From positions 828,595 through 892,594 of the forward strand of contig NZ_JACDZE010000001.1 of the NCBI RefSeq assembly GCF_014042165.1: a stretch of DNA of 64,000 bases, read 5' to 3'. The notes beneath the pieces are model-generated. The model saw only the letters and a list, made by a program, of their open reading frames with translations. It made no database searches and was not told the DNA's origin. Positions 35,072 to 43,489 of this stretch are shown here, piece after piece. The stretch comes from Moheibacter lacus. GTDB lineage: Bacteria; Bacteroidota; Bacteroidia; Flavobacteriales; Weeksellaceae. Both the position numbers and the translations under genes were made by a program. Position 1 is the first letter of the stretch. The number at the start of each line of letters is the position of its first letter.

Positions 35072-36358
35072 TTATAATCTTCCATCAACAGTTCCCTCGA
35101 TGATGCCTTTTACATCAAAAACGATGGCTTTTTCTTTTTTCAAACTTTCAAAATCCAAATCGCGGAATTCTTGATGTGCTACACCTAGAACGATCGCATC
35201 AAATTTTTGCGTTGCACCATTCAATTGATTCACACTTTTGATCCCATACTCATGGATTACTTCGTCTGGATTGGCCCAAGGATCATAGGTCGAGATTTGG
35301 GTTTCATAGTCCTCCAAGGCATGAATGACGTCTACGATTTTGGTATTTCTAACGTCGGGACAATTTTCTTTAAAAGTCACTCCCAGCATCAAAATCTGTG
35401 CGCCATTTACTTTTATTCCTTGTTTGATCATGCATTTGATGACTTGCGAAGCGACGTATTCGCCCATAGAATCGTTCAACCTTCTTCCCGCCAAAATGAT
35501 TTCAGGATGGTAGCCGTATTCTTGTGCTTTTTGTGCCAAATAATATGGGTCAACGCCTATGCAATGTCCACCGACCAATCCGGGTTTGAACGGAAGAAAG
35601 TTCCATTTGGTTCCGGCAGCTTCCAGGACATCATGGGTATTGATTCCCATGAGGTTAAAGATTTTGGCCAATTCATTTACAAAAGCGATGTTGATATCGC
35701 GTTGCGAATTTTCGATCACTTTTGCTGCTTCTGCGACTTTTATGGTTGGCGCCAGATGGGTTCCGGCTGTAATAACCGATTTATAGAGTTCATCTACTTT
35801 TTTGCCAACTTCCGGCGTGGAACCTGAAGTTACTTTTAGGATTTTCTCAACGGTGTGTTCTTTGTCTCCCGGATTGATTCGTTCCGGCGAATAACCGGCA
35901 AAGAAATCTTCATTGAACTTTAAACCTGACACTTTTTCCAGAATTGGAATACAATCTTCTTCCGTTGCTCCTGGATAAACCGTGGATTCATAAATCACGA
36001 TGTCGCCTTTTTTCAGGACTTTCCCTACCGTTTCACTTGCTTTAAAAAGCGGCGTCAAATCAGGTCGGTTGTTTTTGTCAACCGGCGTAGGAACAGTAAC
36101 GATAAAATAATTGCAAGACTTCAAATCATCCAATTGATGACTGATATAAAGGCCTTTAAGTTCGGATGGATGATTTACCAAAACGGATTTCAATAATTCT
36201 TCTTCTACTTCTAAAGTACTGTCAACACCCGATTTTAGTTCTTTGATTCTGGTTTCATTGATGTCAAATCCTATAGTTGGGAATTTCGTAGCAAATAGTC
36301 GCGCTAAAGGTAGACCCACATATCCTAAACCGATGATTCCTACTTTTATATCGTTCAT
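35072..36358 (-). CDS. Nucleotide-sugar dehydrogenase (WbpO/TviB type)
   Basis: The 428-residue enzyme oxidises a UDP-HexNAc at C6 in two NAD-dependent steps to a uronic acid. An N-terminal Rossmann fold ([20 protein letters not shown]) is followed by [17 protein letters not shown] and the dimer domain. The catalytic cysteine lies in [14 protein letters not shown] (residue near 266), and a C-terminal Rossmann-like domain carries [15 protein letters not shown]. The SPERINPGD and [14 protein letters not shown] segments fit the UDP-N-acetyl-hexosamine branch (WbpO, TviB, WbpA) better than UDP-glucose dehydrogenase. It probably supplies an acidic sugar to the nearby polysaccharide genes. Confidence 0.92.
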   Translation of the reverse strand: MNDIKVGIIGLGYVGLPLARLFATKFPTIGFDINETRIKELKSGVDSTLEVEEELLKSVLVNHPSELKGLYISHQLDDLKSCNYFIVTVPTPVDKNNRPDLTPLFKASETVGKVLKKGDIVIYESTVYPGATEEDCIPILEKVSGLKFNEDFFAGYSPERINPGDKEHTVEKILKVTSGSTPEVGKKVDELYKSVITAGTHLAPTIKVAEAAKVIENSQRDINIAFVNELAKIFNLMGINTHDVLEAAGTKWNFLPFKPGLVGGHCIGVDPYYLAQKAQEYGYHPEIILAGRRLNDSMGEYVASQVIKCMIKQGIKVNGAQILMLGVTFKENCPDVRNTKIVDVIHALEDYETQISTYDPWANPDEVIHEYGIKSVNQLNGATQKFDAIVLGVAHQEFRDLDFESLKKEKAIVFDVKGIIEGTVDGRL

Positions 36359-36531
36359 GTAATTTCTAATTAAAAGCGTTCAAAATTACGGTAATTAATT
36401 TATTTGAAGCCAAATTGAAAAAGAATAAAGCGTTAATTTTTATGGACTATAAACCAATCATGCAAAATGAATACACAAATAATATAATGGAACTCTGAAC
36501 AAATCAAATTAAATCTTCTTAAATTAGCGAT

Positions 36532-36780
36532 ATGAATACAGAAACTTTAAAAATAAATATCGTTCAGCAAATTCTCAATTTGTCTGACGATAATTTATTG
36601 CAACAAATAGAGGGTTTATTAAGTTCTGAAACGGTTGTTGGGTATGAAGCGGACGGTACAACCATAACCAAAACCCAATATCTAAAAGACATGGAAGTGG
36701 TGGACAACCAAATTAAAGCTGGAACACTTAAAACCTATTCCACCGAAGAAGTACGCCATCAAATTTTCAGCAAAAAGTGA
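36532..36780 (+). CDS. Antitoxin of a ParE/RelE-type pair (82 aa)
   Basis: A small acidic protein (MNTETLKINIVQQILNLSDD start) with a helical N-terminus and a C-terminal segment around EADGTTITKTQYLKDMEVVD. Similar proteins precede ParE-like toxins in many Bacteroidetes. Its stop TGA overlaps the GTG start of the toxin. The C-terminal part should wrap the toxin; the N-terminus may bind the promoter. Confidence 0.8.
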   Translation: MNTETLKINIVQQILNLSDDNLLQQIEGLLSSETVVGYEADGTTITKTQYLKDMEVVDNQIKAGTLKTYSTEEVRHQIFSKK

Positions 36781-37073
36781 GTTTAAAGGTAGAATGGCGG
36801 GAAAAAGCAATTGAGGAACTTCAAGCCATCTATGACTATATTTATTTCCGAAGTCCACAAAATGCCGAAAATGTTGTAAATACTATATTGGATTTAGGGA
36901 ACTCTTTAGGCGACTTTCCAAACAAATTTCCGATAGAACCTATACTGAATCAAGAACACACCCGATTTTTTACACAATGGAGTTATAAAATCATTTATCG
37001 TGTAGAATCTGAAAGAATTATTATTCTTAGGGTTTTTGACAGCAGACAGAATCCTGATAAATTACTTTCCTAA
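36777..37073 (+). CDS. ParE/RelE-type toxin (98 aa)
   Basis: The start is GTG at 36777, overlapping the antitoxin stop (GTGA), typical of co-translated pairs. The protein shows the ParE-like pattern: KVEWREKAIEELQAIYDYIY with the basic first helix, a central SLGDFPNKFPIEPIL, and a final strand YKIIYRVESERIIILRVFDS followed by RQNP. The C-terminal arginine/asparagine tail is usual for plasmid-stabilisation toxins of this family. Downstream lies a truncated GIY-YIG copy on the opposite strand. Confidence 0.88.
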   Translation: MSLKVEWREKAIEELQAIYDYIYFRSPQNAENVVNTILDLGNSLGDFPNKFPIEPILNQEHTRFFTQWSYKIIYRVESERIIILRVFDSRQNPDKLLS

Positions 37074-37251
37074 CATCAATTTTTGTTTGGGTTTGAAAAC
37101 TAAACACCAACTCCCAATCATCGGATCTAGAAGTAAATGATGTAGAAAACGCTTTATCTAAATGTAATTTCAATCGAAATGATACATCGGCCGTTTCTCC
37201 AATATAATATCGGTTCAACTTTTTACTGTATAAAATATATAGAAAATGCAT
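37027..37251 (-). pseudogene. Truncated second copy of the tRNA-Phe-linked GIY-YIG gene
   Basis: From the ATG at 37251 the sequence is nearly identical to the full copy at 37333-37617 for about 55 codons (MHFLYILYSKKLNRYYIGET onward). It breaks off after FQTQTK near 37084 into unrelated sequence shared with the end of the toxin gene. The catalytic glutamate region is missing, so it should be inactive. Confidence 0.9.
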
Positions 37252-37261
37252 CTTAAAAAAT

Positions 37262-37287
37262 AAAGCCGATTCTCGCGAAACGGCTTT
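37262..37287 (-). terminator. Duplicated tRNA-Phe terminator
   Basis: A copy of the hairpin at 37628-37653 (AAAGCCG...CGGCTTT, then T-run on the minus strand), placed between the two GIY-YIG copies. Confidence 0.8.
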
Positions 37288-37294
37288 TAGTAAG

Positions 37295-37334
37295 TGGTGC
37301 CTCCAGCCCCGAAGCGTCGGGGGAACCAGGGACT
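37295..37334 (-). pseudogene. tRNA-Phe 3' fragment with hairpin insert
   Basis: The minus strand repeats the T-arm and acceptor 3' strand of tRNA-Phe, GTCCCTGGTTC ... CTGGAGGCACCA. The five bases GATTC of the T-loop/stem are replaced by a 16-base palindrome, CCCCGACGCTTCGGGG (37307-37322). No 5' half exists, so it is not a tRNA. Confidence 0.85.
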
Positions 37335-37617
37335 ATTTTTTTTCTTTTAAGACTTCCTTCAATATTTCAGGATTTCCCATTATTTTTTCAATGAACTTTT
37401 TACTTTTCATTCTTTTGATGAATTTTTCTAGATATAAGGAATCCTCTTTGGTTTGGGTTTGAAAACTAAACACCAACTCCCAATCATCGGATCTAGAAGT
37501 AAATGATGTAGAAAACGCTTTATCTAAATGTAATTTCAATCGAAATGATACATCGGCCGTTTCTCCAATATAATATCGGTTCAACTTTTTACTGTATAAA
37601 ATATATAGAAAATGCAT
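37333..37617 (-). CDS. GIY-YIG nuclease domain protein downstream of tRNA-Phe
   Basis: I start at 37617 (MHFLYILYSKKLNRYYIGET); an upstream in-frame start would lie inside the tRNA. The 94-residue protein is a single GIY-YIG domain: FLYIL and YYIGE strands, a helix with arginine (VSFRLKLHLDKA), and LEKFIKRMKSKKFIEKI carrying the catalytic glutamate. It begins 44 bases after the tRNA's last base, just beyond its terminator, so expression probably needs read-through. A tRNA fragment and a truncated second copy follow. Confidence 0.9.
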   Translation of the reverse strand: MHFLYILYSKKLNRYYIGETADVSFRLKLHLDKAFSTSFTSRSDDWELVFSFQTQTKEDSLYLEKFIKRMKSKKFIEKIMGNPEILKEVLKEKK

Positions 37618-37627
37618 CTTAAAAAAT

Positions 37628-37653
37628 AAAGCCGATTCTCGCGAAACGGCTTT
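37628..37653 (-). terminator. tRNA-Phe terminator
   Basis: AAAGCCG-TTTCGCGAGAAT-CGGCTTT followed by a T-run on the minus strand, eight bases after the tRNA. Confidence 0.85.
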
Positions 37654-37660
37654 TAGTAAG

Positions 37661-37733
37661 TGGTGCCTCCAGGAATCGAACCAGGGACACAAGGATTTTC
37701 AGTCCTTTGCTCTACCAACTGAGCTAAGGCACC
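37661..37733 (-). tRNA. tRNA-Phe (GAA)
   Basis: A complete cloverleaf of 73 bases without encoded CCA. The acceptor stem is GGTGCCT/AGGCACC, the D-arm GCTCAGTTGGTAGAGC, the anticodon loop CTGAAAA with anticodon GAA, and the T-arm CCTGGTTCGATTCCTGG, with discriminator A. Confidence 0.97.
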
Positions 37734-37870
37734 TACTCATTTGGGACTGCAAATATATAAAAATTCTGATATTCCAAAAAAATATTTTTCATGATTTCCA
37801 TTTTCCCTTTGTCAGCCCACATCCTTAACAAACTTTAATAGTTCATTAACAAGCAATTCCTCATGGGTTT

Positions 37871-37901
37871 TTTGCAGTTTCCAATCTAATCATCATATTT
37901 G
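37871..37901 (+). promoter_or_regulatory. Promoter of the barrel-lptC-ppiD genes
   Basis: TTTG (37871-37874), 19 bases, then CATATTTG (37894-37901), seven of eight bases of the Bacteroidetes TAnnTTTG box at the usual spacing. The predicted start of transcription is about 16 bases before the ATG at 37925. Confidence 0.65.
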
Positions 37902-37924
37902 CAAATTGAAATTATAAAAAACGC

Positions 37925-39193
37925 ATGAAAATCAAAAGCGTATTGGTCGTATTGGGTATGGTAGGAATGGGAATTCAAGGATTTGCACAAAGCATTTCTA
38001 CTTCGCCATATTCTGCATTTGGTGTAGGAAGTTTACTTTTTGACAACAACATAGAGCAAGCTGCAATGGGTGGGATTTCGGTTTTTAACACCAATCCTTA
38101 TAGCGCCGGCGCAAATTTTTACAACCCTGCTGCCAATAAAGACCTGAACGTCACTTCTTTTGATTTGGGTGTCAATACGCATATGAGTCAATTTGATGAT
38201 GGAAGTATGGTTTCTAAAAAAAGCACTACTTATCTATCCAACGTTTCACTTGCTTTTCCGGTGGGTACAAAAGCCAGAGCCGGATTTGGATTTCAACCTT
38301 ATTCCTCCATCGGATATGATTTAAGCACCATCACGGAAGGTGATGAGCTCCGCTTTCGAAATGATTATAAAGGCGAAGGTGGTGTCAACTCTTTTCATGT
38401 AATGGGTTCTTATAATGTTTCACCTGAGTTTTCAGTTGGGGTTCGTGCCAATTATTTATTTGGTGACCTCAATCGCCATCAAATCATCACTACAGAAGGA
38501 TTGGCATTGGTGACAGATTATTCGTACGAAGCCAAATTAAGCGGATTTCAATTTACCGCAGGAACCTATTATTCCAAAAAAATCGGTACAAACAAACATT
38601 TTGAAGCCGGAGGAACTTATACACTCGGCGCAAATGTCAATGCGAGAATCGAGGATATGACTTCGACTTATATGTTGATGGACAACATCCCTCAAAACAT
38701 CGACACGATCCAATACCATAAAATATACGGCGACATGAAATTGCCACAATCCGTTTCCATCGGAGCCTCTTACCGCAAAGATTTGCACTGGATGTTTGGT
38801 GCGCAGTTGGATTGGGGTGATTGGGGTGCTTATCAAATGGATGAAGCTGACAACTCCAATATAGACACCAGATTTAGAATTTCCGCAGGAGGATATTGGA
38901 TTCCTAATTTTAATAGTTACAAAAGCTATTTTGACAGAGTTACGTATCGATTGGGAGGATTTTACGAAGCCACACCCTTACAATTTGGTGAAGTTGGCAT
39001 CAAAAAATATGGGATGACTGTAGGATTTGGATTTCCAGTCGGGAAAGACCGTGATGCCTCGATGTTAAATTTAGCGGTTGAATTAGGTCAATTGGGTAAA
39101 CCCAATTCTTCTGTCATTCAAGAAAACTATGCCAACGTAAAAATTGGATTTACTTTGAACGATATTTGGTTTAGAAAACGCGTGATCGACTAA
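37925..39193 (+). CDS. Outer-membrane beta-barrel protein, unknown function
   Basis: A signal peptide (VLVVLGMVGMGIQGFAQ) leads into a 400-residue protein rich in alternating beta-strands (FDLGVNTHMSQFDDGSMVSK, GFGFQPYSSIGYDLSTI, VSIGASYRKDLHWMFGAQLD). The layout resembles OMPP1/FadL-like barrels. From memory the same order, barrel then LptC then PpiD-like isomerase, is common in Flavobacteria. I infer an outer-membrane location, but no substrate. Confidence 0.8.
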   Translation: MKIKSVLVVLGMVGMGIQGFAQSISTSPYSAFGVGSLLFDNNIEQAAMGGISVFNTNPYSAGANFYNPAANKDLNVTSFDLGVNTHMSQFDDGSMVSKKSTTYLSNVSLAFPVGTKARAGFGFQPYSSIGYDLSTITEGDELRFRNDYKGEGGVNSFHVMGSYNVSPEFSVGVRANYLFGDLNRHQIITTEGLALVTDYSYEAKLSGFQFTAGTYYSKKIGTNKHFEAGGTYTLGANVNARIEDMTSTYMLMDNIPQNIDTIQYHKIYGDMKLPQSVSIGASYRKDLHWMFGAQLDWGDWGAYQMDEADNSNIDTRFRISAGGYWIPNFNSYKSYFDRVTYRLGGFYEATPLQFGEVGIKKYGMTVGFGFPVGKDRDASMLNLAVELGQLGKPNSSVIQENYANVKIGFTLNDIWFRKRVID

Positions 39194-39202
39194 TTCGTCA
39201 AT

Positions 39203-39784
39203 ATGGCCGCCCAACCTTTTTCTTCACTTTTATTCTTTCGCAAAAGGTGGTTGCTTATTTATCTTTCTGCTTTGGTTTTTGCTTGTACAAAACCCGAAGA
39301 AGTAGATCTTTCCAAACGCAAAAAAGACTTCCCGAGCCGATCTCTGGTTAATGCAGATGTGATCTTTAAAGATTCAGGATTTTTAAAAATAAATTTACGC
39401 TCACCTTTAATCGAAGAGTACGCCATGATCGACTCGCCCTATACCAAATTCCCAAAAGGTTTGGAAATGGATTTTTACAATAAAAATCCGGACTCACCGG
39501 GATATATGCGCGCCAATTGGGCATTGATGAACGAAATGAAAGGTTGGTACGAAGGAAGAGGCGATGTGATCGTGATCAATGAAAAAGGAGATACTTTGAA
39601 AACCCAAAAACTATTTTGGAACAAAAAGAAAAGAAGCATATTCACACAAGACACGGTTTACATCATCACAATTGAAGGAGATTCACTTCAGGCCAACAAT
39701 GGACTTGAAGCCAAAGATGACCTGAGCGAATACATGTTATTTAACAATCAAGGAATCAAATTCTATGAAGGTGAAAAATTCTAA
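39203..39784 (+). CDS. lptC: LptC, LPS export periplasmic protein
   Basis: The 193-residue protein has a hydrophobic N-terminus with a cysteine in LSALVFACTKPEE (lipobox-like). It continues with the beta-jellyroll layout of LptC: VNADVIFKDSGFLKINLRSP, an aromatic stretch FPKGLEMDFYN, then GRGDVIVINEKGDTLKTQKL and FTQDTVYIITIEGDSLQANN. In the Lpt bridge it links LptBFG to LptA and passes LPS towards the outer membrane. It lies nine bases after the barrel gene. Confidence 0.88.
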   Translation: MAAQPFSSLLFFRKRWLLIYLSALVFACTKPEEVDLSKRKKDFPSRSLVNADVIFKDSGFLKINLRSPLIEEYAMIDSPYTKFPKGLEMDFYNKNPDSPGYMRANWALMNEMKGWYEGRGDVIVINEKGDTLKTQKLFWNKKKRSIFTQDTVYIITIEGDSLQANNGLEAKDDLSEYMLFNNQGIKFYEGEKF

Positions 39785-39916
39785 ATTTTTATCGGTTTTT
39801 CATCAAAACACCAATTTAACCCACTCATTTTCAAAATTTATGGGTTTCAAATTTTCAAATTGATTTAATTATTGTAATTTCGCCAACCAAAAATTTAATA
39901 TTTAAGACTCAAGATA

Positions 39917-42100
39917 ATGGCAATTTTAGGAGATATCCGCAAACAAACCTGGTTACTAGTAGTTGTAATCGGGGTAGCAATGTTGGCATTTGTAGCCGGT
40001 GATTTATTTAGTGAGAATTCTGTCGTAAAACGCATTTTTACAGGTGACCCAAATGAAGTCGGGAACATCAACGGAGAGTCTATTTCTGTTGCAGAATTTA
40101 TCAATGCTCAATCCATCGCGAGCTCTAATCAAAATAATTTGTCTCAAAATCAAGTTTCTCAACAAGTTTGGAACAATTTGATAACCAAAAAAATCATTCT
40201 AGCTCAAGCCGAAAAAGCAGGTTTGGAAGTAAGCGATGACGAAGTTTGGTCTTTTATGGCCAAACAATACGGTATGGTAGATGCTGCCGAATTGAAAACC
40301 CAAATCGGTCAATTAAAATCTCAAGCTGAACAGGGTATTCAAGGAACCGGTCAGGCTTACCAAAATTTCATCATGATGTTTGAAGAAGCCAAGCCAAATA
40401 TTTTGCGTCAAAAATACATGGAATTGGTAACAATGGGCGTTGCGACAACCAGCAAAGAGGCTGAATTCCAACAAGTTGCAAACATTCAAAACGCAACCAT
40501 TGATTATGCTTTTGCGTCTTATGATGATTTGAAAAAGAAATACAAAGTCGAAATCACCGACGACGAAATCAATGCTTACGTTAAAAAATATCCGAAATTT
40601 TATGAAAGCGAAGCTACTGTTGATTTAAGTTACGTGTATTTTCCTGCAACTCCATCTGCTGAAGATGATCAAAATGCATTGAACGATATCAAAAAATATT
40701 TGACCGGAACAGTTGTTGTTGACAAAGTAAACAATATCAACGATACGATTCCTTCCTTTGCAAGCGCAAGCAACGACTCTATTTATGTTTCAAAATATTC
40801 AGATCGTCCATTTGTAGGACAATTCATCACCCGAAAAGAAATACAACAATATGCTGCGCAATTACCGGCAGACTATGTTGATTTTTTAACAACCGGAAGT
40901 GTAGGTCAAGTTGGCGGTCCATTTAAAACCGGAAACGCTTACCAATTGGTAAAAATATCCAAATCAAAAGAAATTGCAGATTCTATCAGTTCTAGCCATA
41001 TTTTGATTTCATACAAAGGAACTGGAAACGAAACCGTTACCAGAACCAGAGATGAAGCCAAAGTTCTAGCTGACAGCATCGTAGCACAAGCAAATGCTGG
41101 TAATTTCACCGCATTGGTAAACCAATATTCAGAAGATCCGGGTTCTAAAGTGAAAAACGGAAGCATCGGTTGGACAAGCCGTAGTGCGCAAAACATCGCT
41201 CCTGAATATTTACAATTCTTGAATACGCATAAAACCGGAGAAATCGGGTTGACTGAATCTCGATTTGGGTTTCATATCATCAAAATCGATGGTGTAAAAA
41301 ACACGACGGGGTATCAATTTGCCAATATCATCAAAGACATCACGCCTTCTCAAGCAACTTCTGATAAGAATTTCTCTGATGCACGTACTTTTGCTCAAGA
41401 TGTACAAGGAAAATCTTTAAATGATTTTGCCAATTTGGCACAGAAAAAAGGATTCAACTACAATACGGCTGAAAATGTAACAAGATATTATACCCAACCT
41501 TTGGTTGATCCTTCAACTGGTTTCAGCAACGAAAAAGACAATGATATTTTGCGTTGGGCGTTTAATAAAGATACCAAGCCGGGAAGTTCATTTCTTTTTA
41601 CGACAACCAATGAAGACCAGATCATCGTTCATTTAAATGCCAAAACTTCAAAAGGATTGGCATCTGCAAAATCTGTAAGAAAAGAAGTTGAACCGATTTT
41701 AATTCACCAAAAATTGGTTGAAGAAGTCAATAAAAAATTAGGCGCAAGCCCGAGTTTGGATGCTTTTGCTAGCAATTTCGGAGCGGTTAAAGGAAATTCA
41801 TCCATTACATTTGGATCAGCTCAAATCGCAGGAAAAGGCGCAGAACCAAACGTAGCCGGAGCAGCATTTGGATTAAAACCGGGATCAGTTTCCAAAGCGA
41901 TTAAAGGAAACACCGGAGTTTACGTCATCCAAGTAAAAACAGTTGCTGAAGCTCCAAAAGTAGAAGATGCTACTTTCTTGGTGGACCAAATCGAACAACA
42001 AACCAAACAAAAATTGACCCAACAATTGATTCCATCAATCATCATGTCTTCTGACATTACCGATTCGAGAATGGAAAAACTGGACAGACAACAGATGTAA
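39917..42100 (+). CDS. PpiD/SurA-like peptidylprolyl isomerase
   Basis: The 727-residue protein has one N-terminal membrane span (WLLVVVIGVAMLAFVAGDLF), a SurA_N-like helical chaperone region, and a parvulin domain at about 355-455 (SSHILISYKG, GNFTALVNQYSEDPGSKVKN, SIGWTSRSAQNIAPEYLQF, TESRFGFHIIKID). A second, weaker PPIase-like section follows. It should help fold exported proteins at the outer face of the inner membrane. Its 132-base upstream gap and own terminator suggest partial independence from lptC. Confidence 0.9.
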   Translation: MAILGDIRKQTWLLVVVIGVAMLAFVAGDLFSENSVVKRIFTGDPNEVGNINGESISVAEFINAQSIASSNQNNLSQNQVSQQVWNNLITKKIILAQAEKAGLEVSDDEVWSFMAKQYGMVDAAELKTQIGQLKSQAEQGIQGTGQAYQNFIMMFEEAKPNILRQKYMELVTMGVATTSKEAEFQQVANIQNATIDYAFASYDDLKKKYKVEITDDEINAYVKKYPKFYESEATVDLSYVYFPATPSAEDDQNALNDIKKYLTGTVVVDKVNNINDTIPSFASASNDSIYVSKYSDRPFVGQFITRKEIQQYAAQLPADYVDFLTTGSVGQVGGPFKTGNAYQLVKISKSKEIADSISSSHILISYKGTGNETVTRTRDEAKVLADSIVAQANAGNFTALVNQYSEDPGSKVKNGSIGWTSRSAQNIAPEYLQFLNTHKTGEIGLTESRFGFHIIKIDGVKNTTGYQFANIIKDITPSQATSDKNFSDARTFAQDVQGKSLNDFANLAQKKGFNYNTAENVTRYYTQPLVDPSTGFSNEKDNDILRWAFNKDTKPGSSFLFTTTNEDQIIVHLNAKTSKGLASAKSVRKEVEPILIHQKLVEEVNKKLGASPSLDAFASNFGAVKGNSSITFGSAQIAGKGAEPNVAGAAFGLKPGSVSKAIKGNTGVYVIQVKTVAEAPKVEDATFLVDQIEQQTKQKLTQQLIPSIIMSSDITDSRMEKLDRQQM

Positions 42101-42125
42101 TCTTTTGATTGCAAATAAAATACAC

Positions 42126-42151
42126 AACCGGAGTTTTACTCCGGTTTTTTT
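42126..42151 (+). terminator. Rho-independent terminator of the ppiD-like gene
   Basis: AACCGGAGT-TTT-ACTCCGGTT followed by seven T, 25 bases after the stop codon. Confidence 0.92.
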
Positions 42152-42244
42152 GTGCCATAATAATTTTAAAGAAATTTCATTAGAATTTTAATTTAAGTTT
42201 GGTGGATATAAAAATTCATGTATATTTGCAGTCCCAAAATGACT

Positions 42245-42318
42245 GATCCGGTAGTTCAGTTGGTTAGAATACCTGCCTGTCACGCAGGTGGTCGCGGGTT
42301 CGAGTCCCGTCCGGATCG
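42245..42318 (+). tRNA. tRNA-Asp (GTC)
   Basis: A 74-base cloverleaf without encoded CCA: acceptor GATCCGG/CCGGATC, anticodon arm CCTGC-CTGTCAC-GCAGG with anticodon GTC, T-arm GCGGGTTCGAGTCCCGT and discriminator G. Its 3' part is the source of the fragments at 42636, 43012, 43388 and 43764. Confidence 0.96.
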
Positions 42319-42322
42319 CATC

Positions 42323-42350
42323 AAGCACTTCAGAAATGAGGTGCTTTTTT
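42323..42350 (+). terminator. tRNA-Asp terminator (copied in each cassette)
   Basis: AAGCACTTC-AGAAAT-GAGGTGCTT (one G-T pair) followed by T-run. The same hairpin recurs before each following GIY-YIG gene, near 42699, 43075 (first pair shared with the fragment) and 43827; near 43450 a related variant starts ACCACTTC. Confidence 0.9.
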
Positions 42351-42362
42351 ATTTTAGTTCTT

Positions 42363-42629
42363 ATGGCCAGTTTTATTGTCTACATCATTTATTCTGAATC
42401 TTTGGACATCTATTACAAAGGTTACACAAACAACTTAGAAATTCGATTGGAACAACACCTCAGAGGTAAAAGTCAATTCACTTCCCAAACCAACGACTGG
42501 CGTTTGGTTTTCACCAGAAGTTTTGAATTGAAATCAGAAGCTTTGAAATATGAAAAAATGCTCAAACGTCAAAACCATCAATATTTGAAATGGCTCATCG
42601 ATGGGGATTTAAATGATTTGAACAATTGA
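42363..42629 (+). CDS. GIY-YIG nuclease domain protein, cassette copy 1
   Basis: I start at 42363 (MASFIVYIIYSESLDIYYKG). Upstream in-frame codons lie in the tRNA and its terminator and are not credible coding. The 88-residue protein has FIVYII and YYKGYTNN strands, LEIRLEQH with the catalytic arginine, and ALKYEKMLKRQNHQ with the glutamate. It starts 45 bases after tRNA-Asp, just past the terminator. Transcription would need read-through. It differs from copies 2-4 at a few residues. Confidence 0.9.
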   Translation: MASFIVYIIYSESLDIYYKGYTNNLEIRLEQHLRGKSQFTSQTNDWRLVFTRSFELKSEALKYEKMLKRQNHQYLKWLIDGDLNDLNN

Positions 42630-42635
42630 TAATTT

Positions 42636-42693
42636 CCTGCCTGTCATCTCGGCTCAGCCGAGACGGGTTCGAGTCCTCCCGGCTCAGCCGGGA
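42636..42693 (+). pseudogene. tRNA-Asp 3' fragment with two hairpin inserts, unit 1
   Basis: CCTGCCTGTCA (anticodon stem and loop) and CGGGTTCGAGTCC (T-arm) are kept. Two segments of the tRNA, CGCAGGTGGTCG and CGTCCGGATCG, are replaced by TCTCGGCTCAGCCGAGA (42647-42663) and TCCCGGCTCAGCCGGGA (42677-42693). Each insert is a perfect palindrome around a central C. No acceptor 5' half is present, so it is not a tRNA. Confidence 0.9.
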
Positions 42694-42737
42694 CATCAAG
42701 CACTTCAGAAATGAGGTGCTTTTTTATTTTAGTTCTT

Positions 42738-43007
42738 ATGGCCAGTTTTATTGTCTACATCATTTATTCTGAATCTTTGGACATCTATTACAAAGGTTAC
42801 ACAAACAACTTAGAAATTCGGTTGGAACAACACCTCAGTGGCAAAAGTCAATTCACTTCTCAAACCAAAGATTGGTGTTTGGTTTTCACCAGAAGTTTTG
42901 AATTGAAATCAGAAGCTTTGAAATATGAAAAAATGCTCAAACGTCAAAACCATCAATATTTAAAATGGCTCATCGATGGGGATTTAAACGAATTAAATAT
43001 TCAGTAA
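42738..43007 (+). CDS. GIY-YIG nuclease domain protein, cassette copy 2
   Basis: An 89-residue GIY-YIG domain nearly identical to copy 1, with the catalytic residues intact (YYKGYT, IRLEQH, KYEKML) and the ending DLNELNIQ. It is one unit of 376 bases downstream of copy 1 and follows the first tRNA-Asp fragment and a copied terminator. Near identity and fixed spacing point to recent tandem amplification or ongoing homogenisation. Confidence 0.9.
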   Translation: MASFIVYIIYSESLDIYYKGYTNNLEIRLEQHLSGKSQFTSQTKDWCLVFTRSFELKSEALKYEKMLKRQNHQYLKWLIDGDLNELNIQ

Positions 43008-43011
43008 TTTT

Positions 43012-43069
43012 CCTGCCTGTCATCTCGGCTCAGCCGAGACGGGTTCGAGTCCTCCCGGCTCAGCCGGGA
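43012..43069 (+). pseudogene. tRNA-Asp 3' fragment with hairpin inserts, unit 2
   Basis: Same content as the fragment at 42636, including both palindromes, displaced by 376 bases. Confidence 0.9.
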
Positions 43070-43113
43070 CATCAAGCACTTCAGAAATGAGGTGCTTTTT
43101 TATTTTAGTTCTT

Positions 43114-43383
43114 ATGGCCAGTTTTATTGTCTACATCATTTATTCTGAATCTTTGGATGTGTATTACAAAGGTTACACAAACAACTTAGAAATTCGATTG
43201 GAACAACACCTCAGTGGTAAAAGTCAATTCACTTCTCAAACCAACGACTGGCGTTTGGTTTTCACCAGAGGTTTTGAATTGAAATCAGAAGCTTTGAAAT
43301 ATGAAAAAATGCTCAAACGTCAAAACCATCAATATTTGAAATGGCTCATCGATGGTGATTTAAACGAATTAAATATTCAGTAA
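43114..43383 (+). CDS. GIY-YIG nuclease domain protein, cassette copy 3
   Basis: An 89-residue copy with all catalytic positions present. It differs from copy 2 at a few residues (SLDVYYKGYT, NDWRLVFTRGF). Frame and length are kept in spite of many synonymous changes between copies, which suggests the proteins are, or were until recently, under selection. Confidence 0.9.
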   Translation: MASFIVYIIYSESLDVYYKGYTNNLEIRLEQHLSGKSQFTSQTNDWRLVFTRGFELKSEALKYEKMLKRQNHQYLKWLIDGDLNELNIQ

Positions 43384-43387
43384 TTTT

Positions 43388-43445
43388 CCTGCCTGTCATC
43401 TCGGCTCAGCCGAGACGGGTTCGAGTCCTCCCGGCTCAGCCGGGA
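43388..43445 (+). pseudogene. tRNA-Asp 3' fragment with hairpin inserts, unit 3
   Basis: Same content as units 1 and 2. It is followed by ACAAAAACCACTTC, a variant of the terminator whose stem ends are changed together (ACCACTTC/GAGGTGGT), so pairing is kept. Confidence 0.88.
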
Positions 43446-43489
43446 CAAAAACCACTTCAGAAATGAGGTGGTTTTTTTTATTGAATCTT

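Noticed and set aside
37618-37692. N-terminal extension of the tRNA-Phe-linked GIY-YIG gene
   Set aside because: These codons lie within tRNA-Phe and its terminator.
42288-42362. N-terminal extension of the first GIY-YIG gene
   Set aside because: It would be translated from the tRNA-Asp T-arm and terminator; the conserved start among copies is the ATG at 42363.
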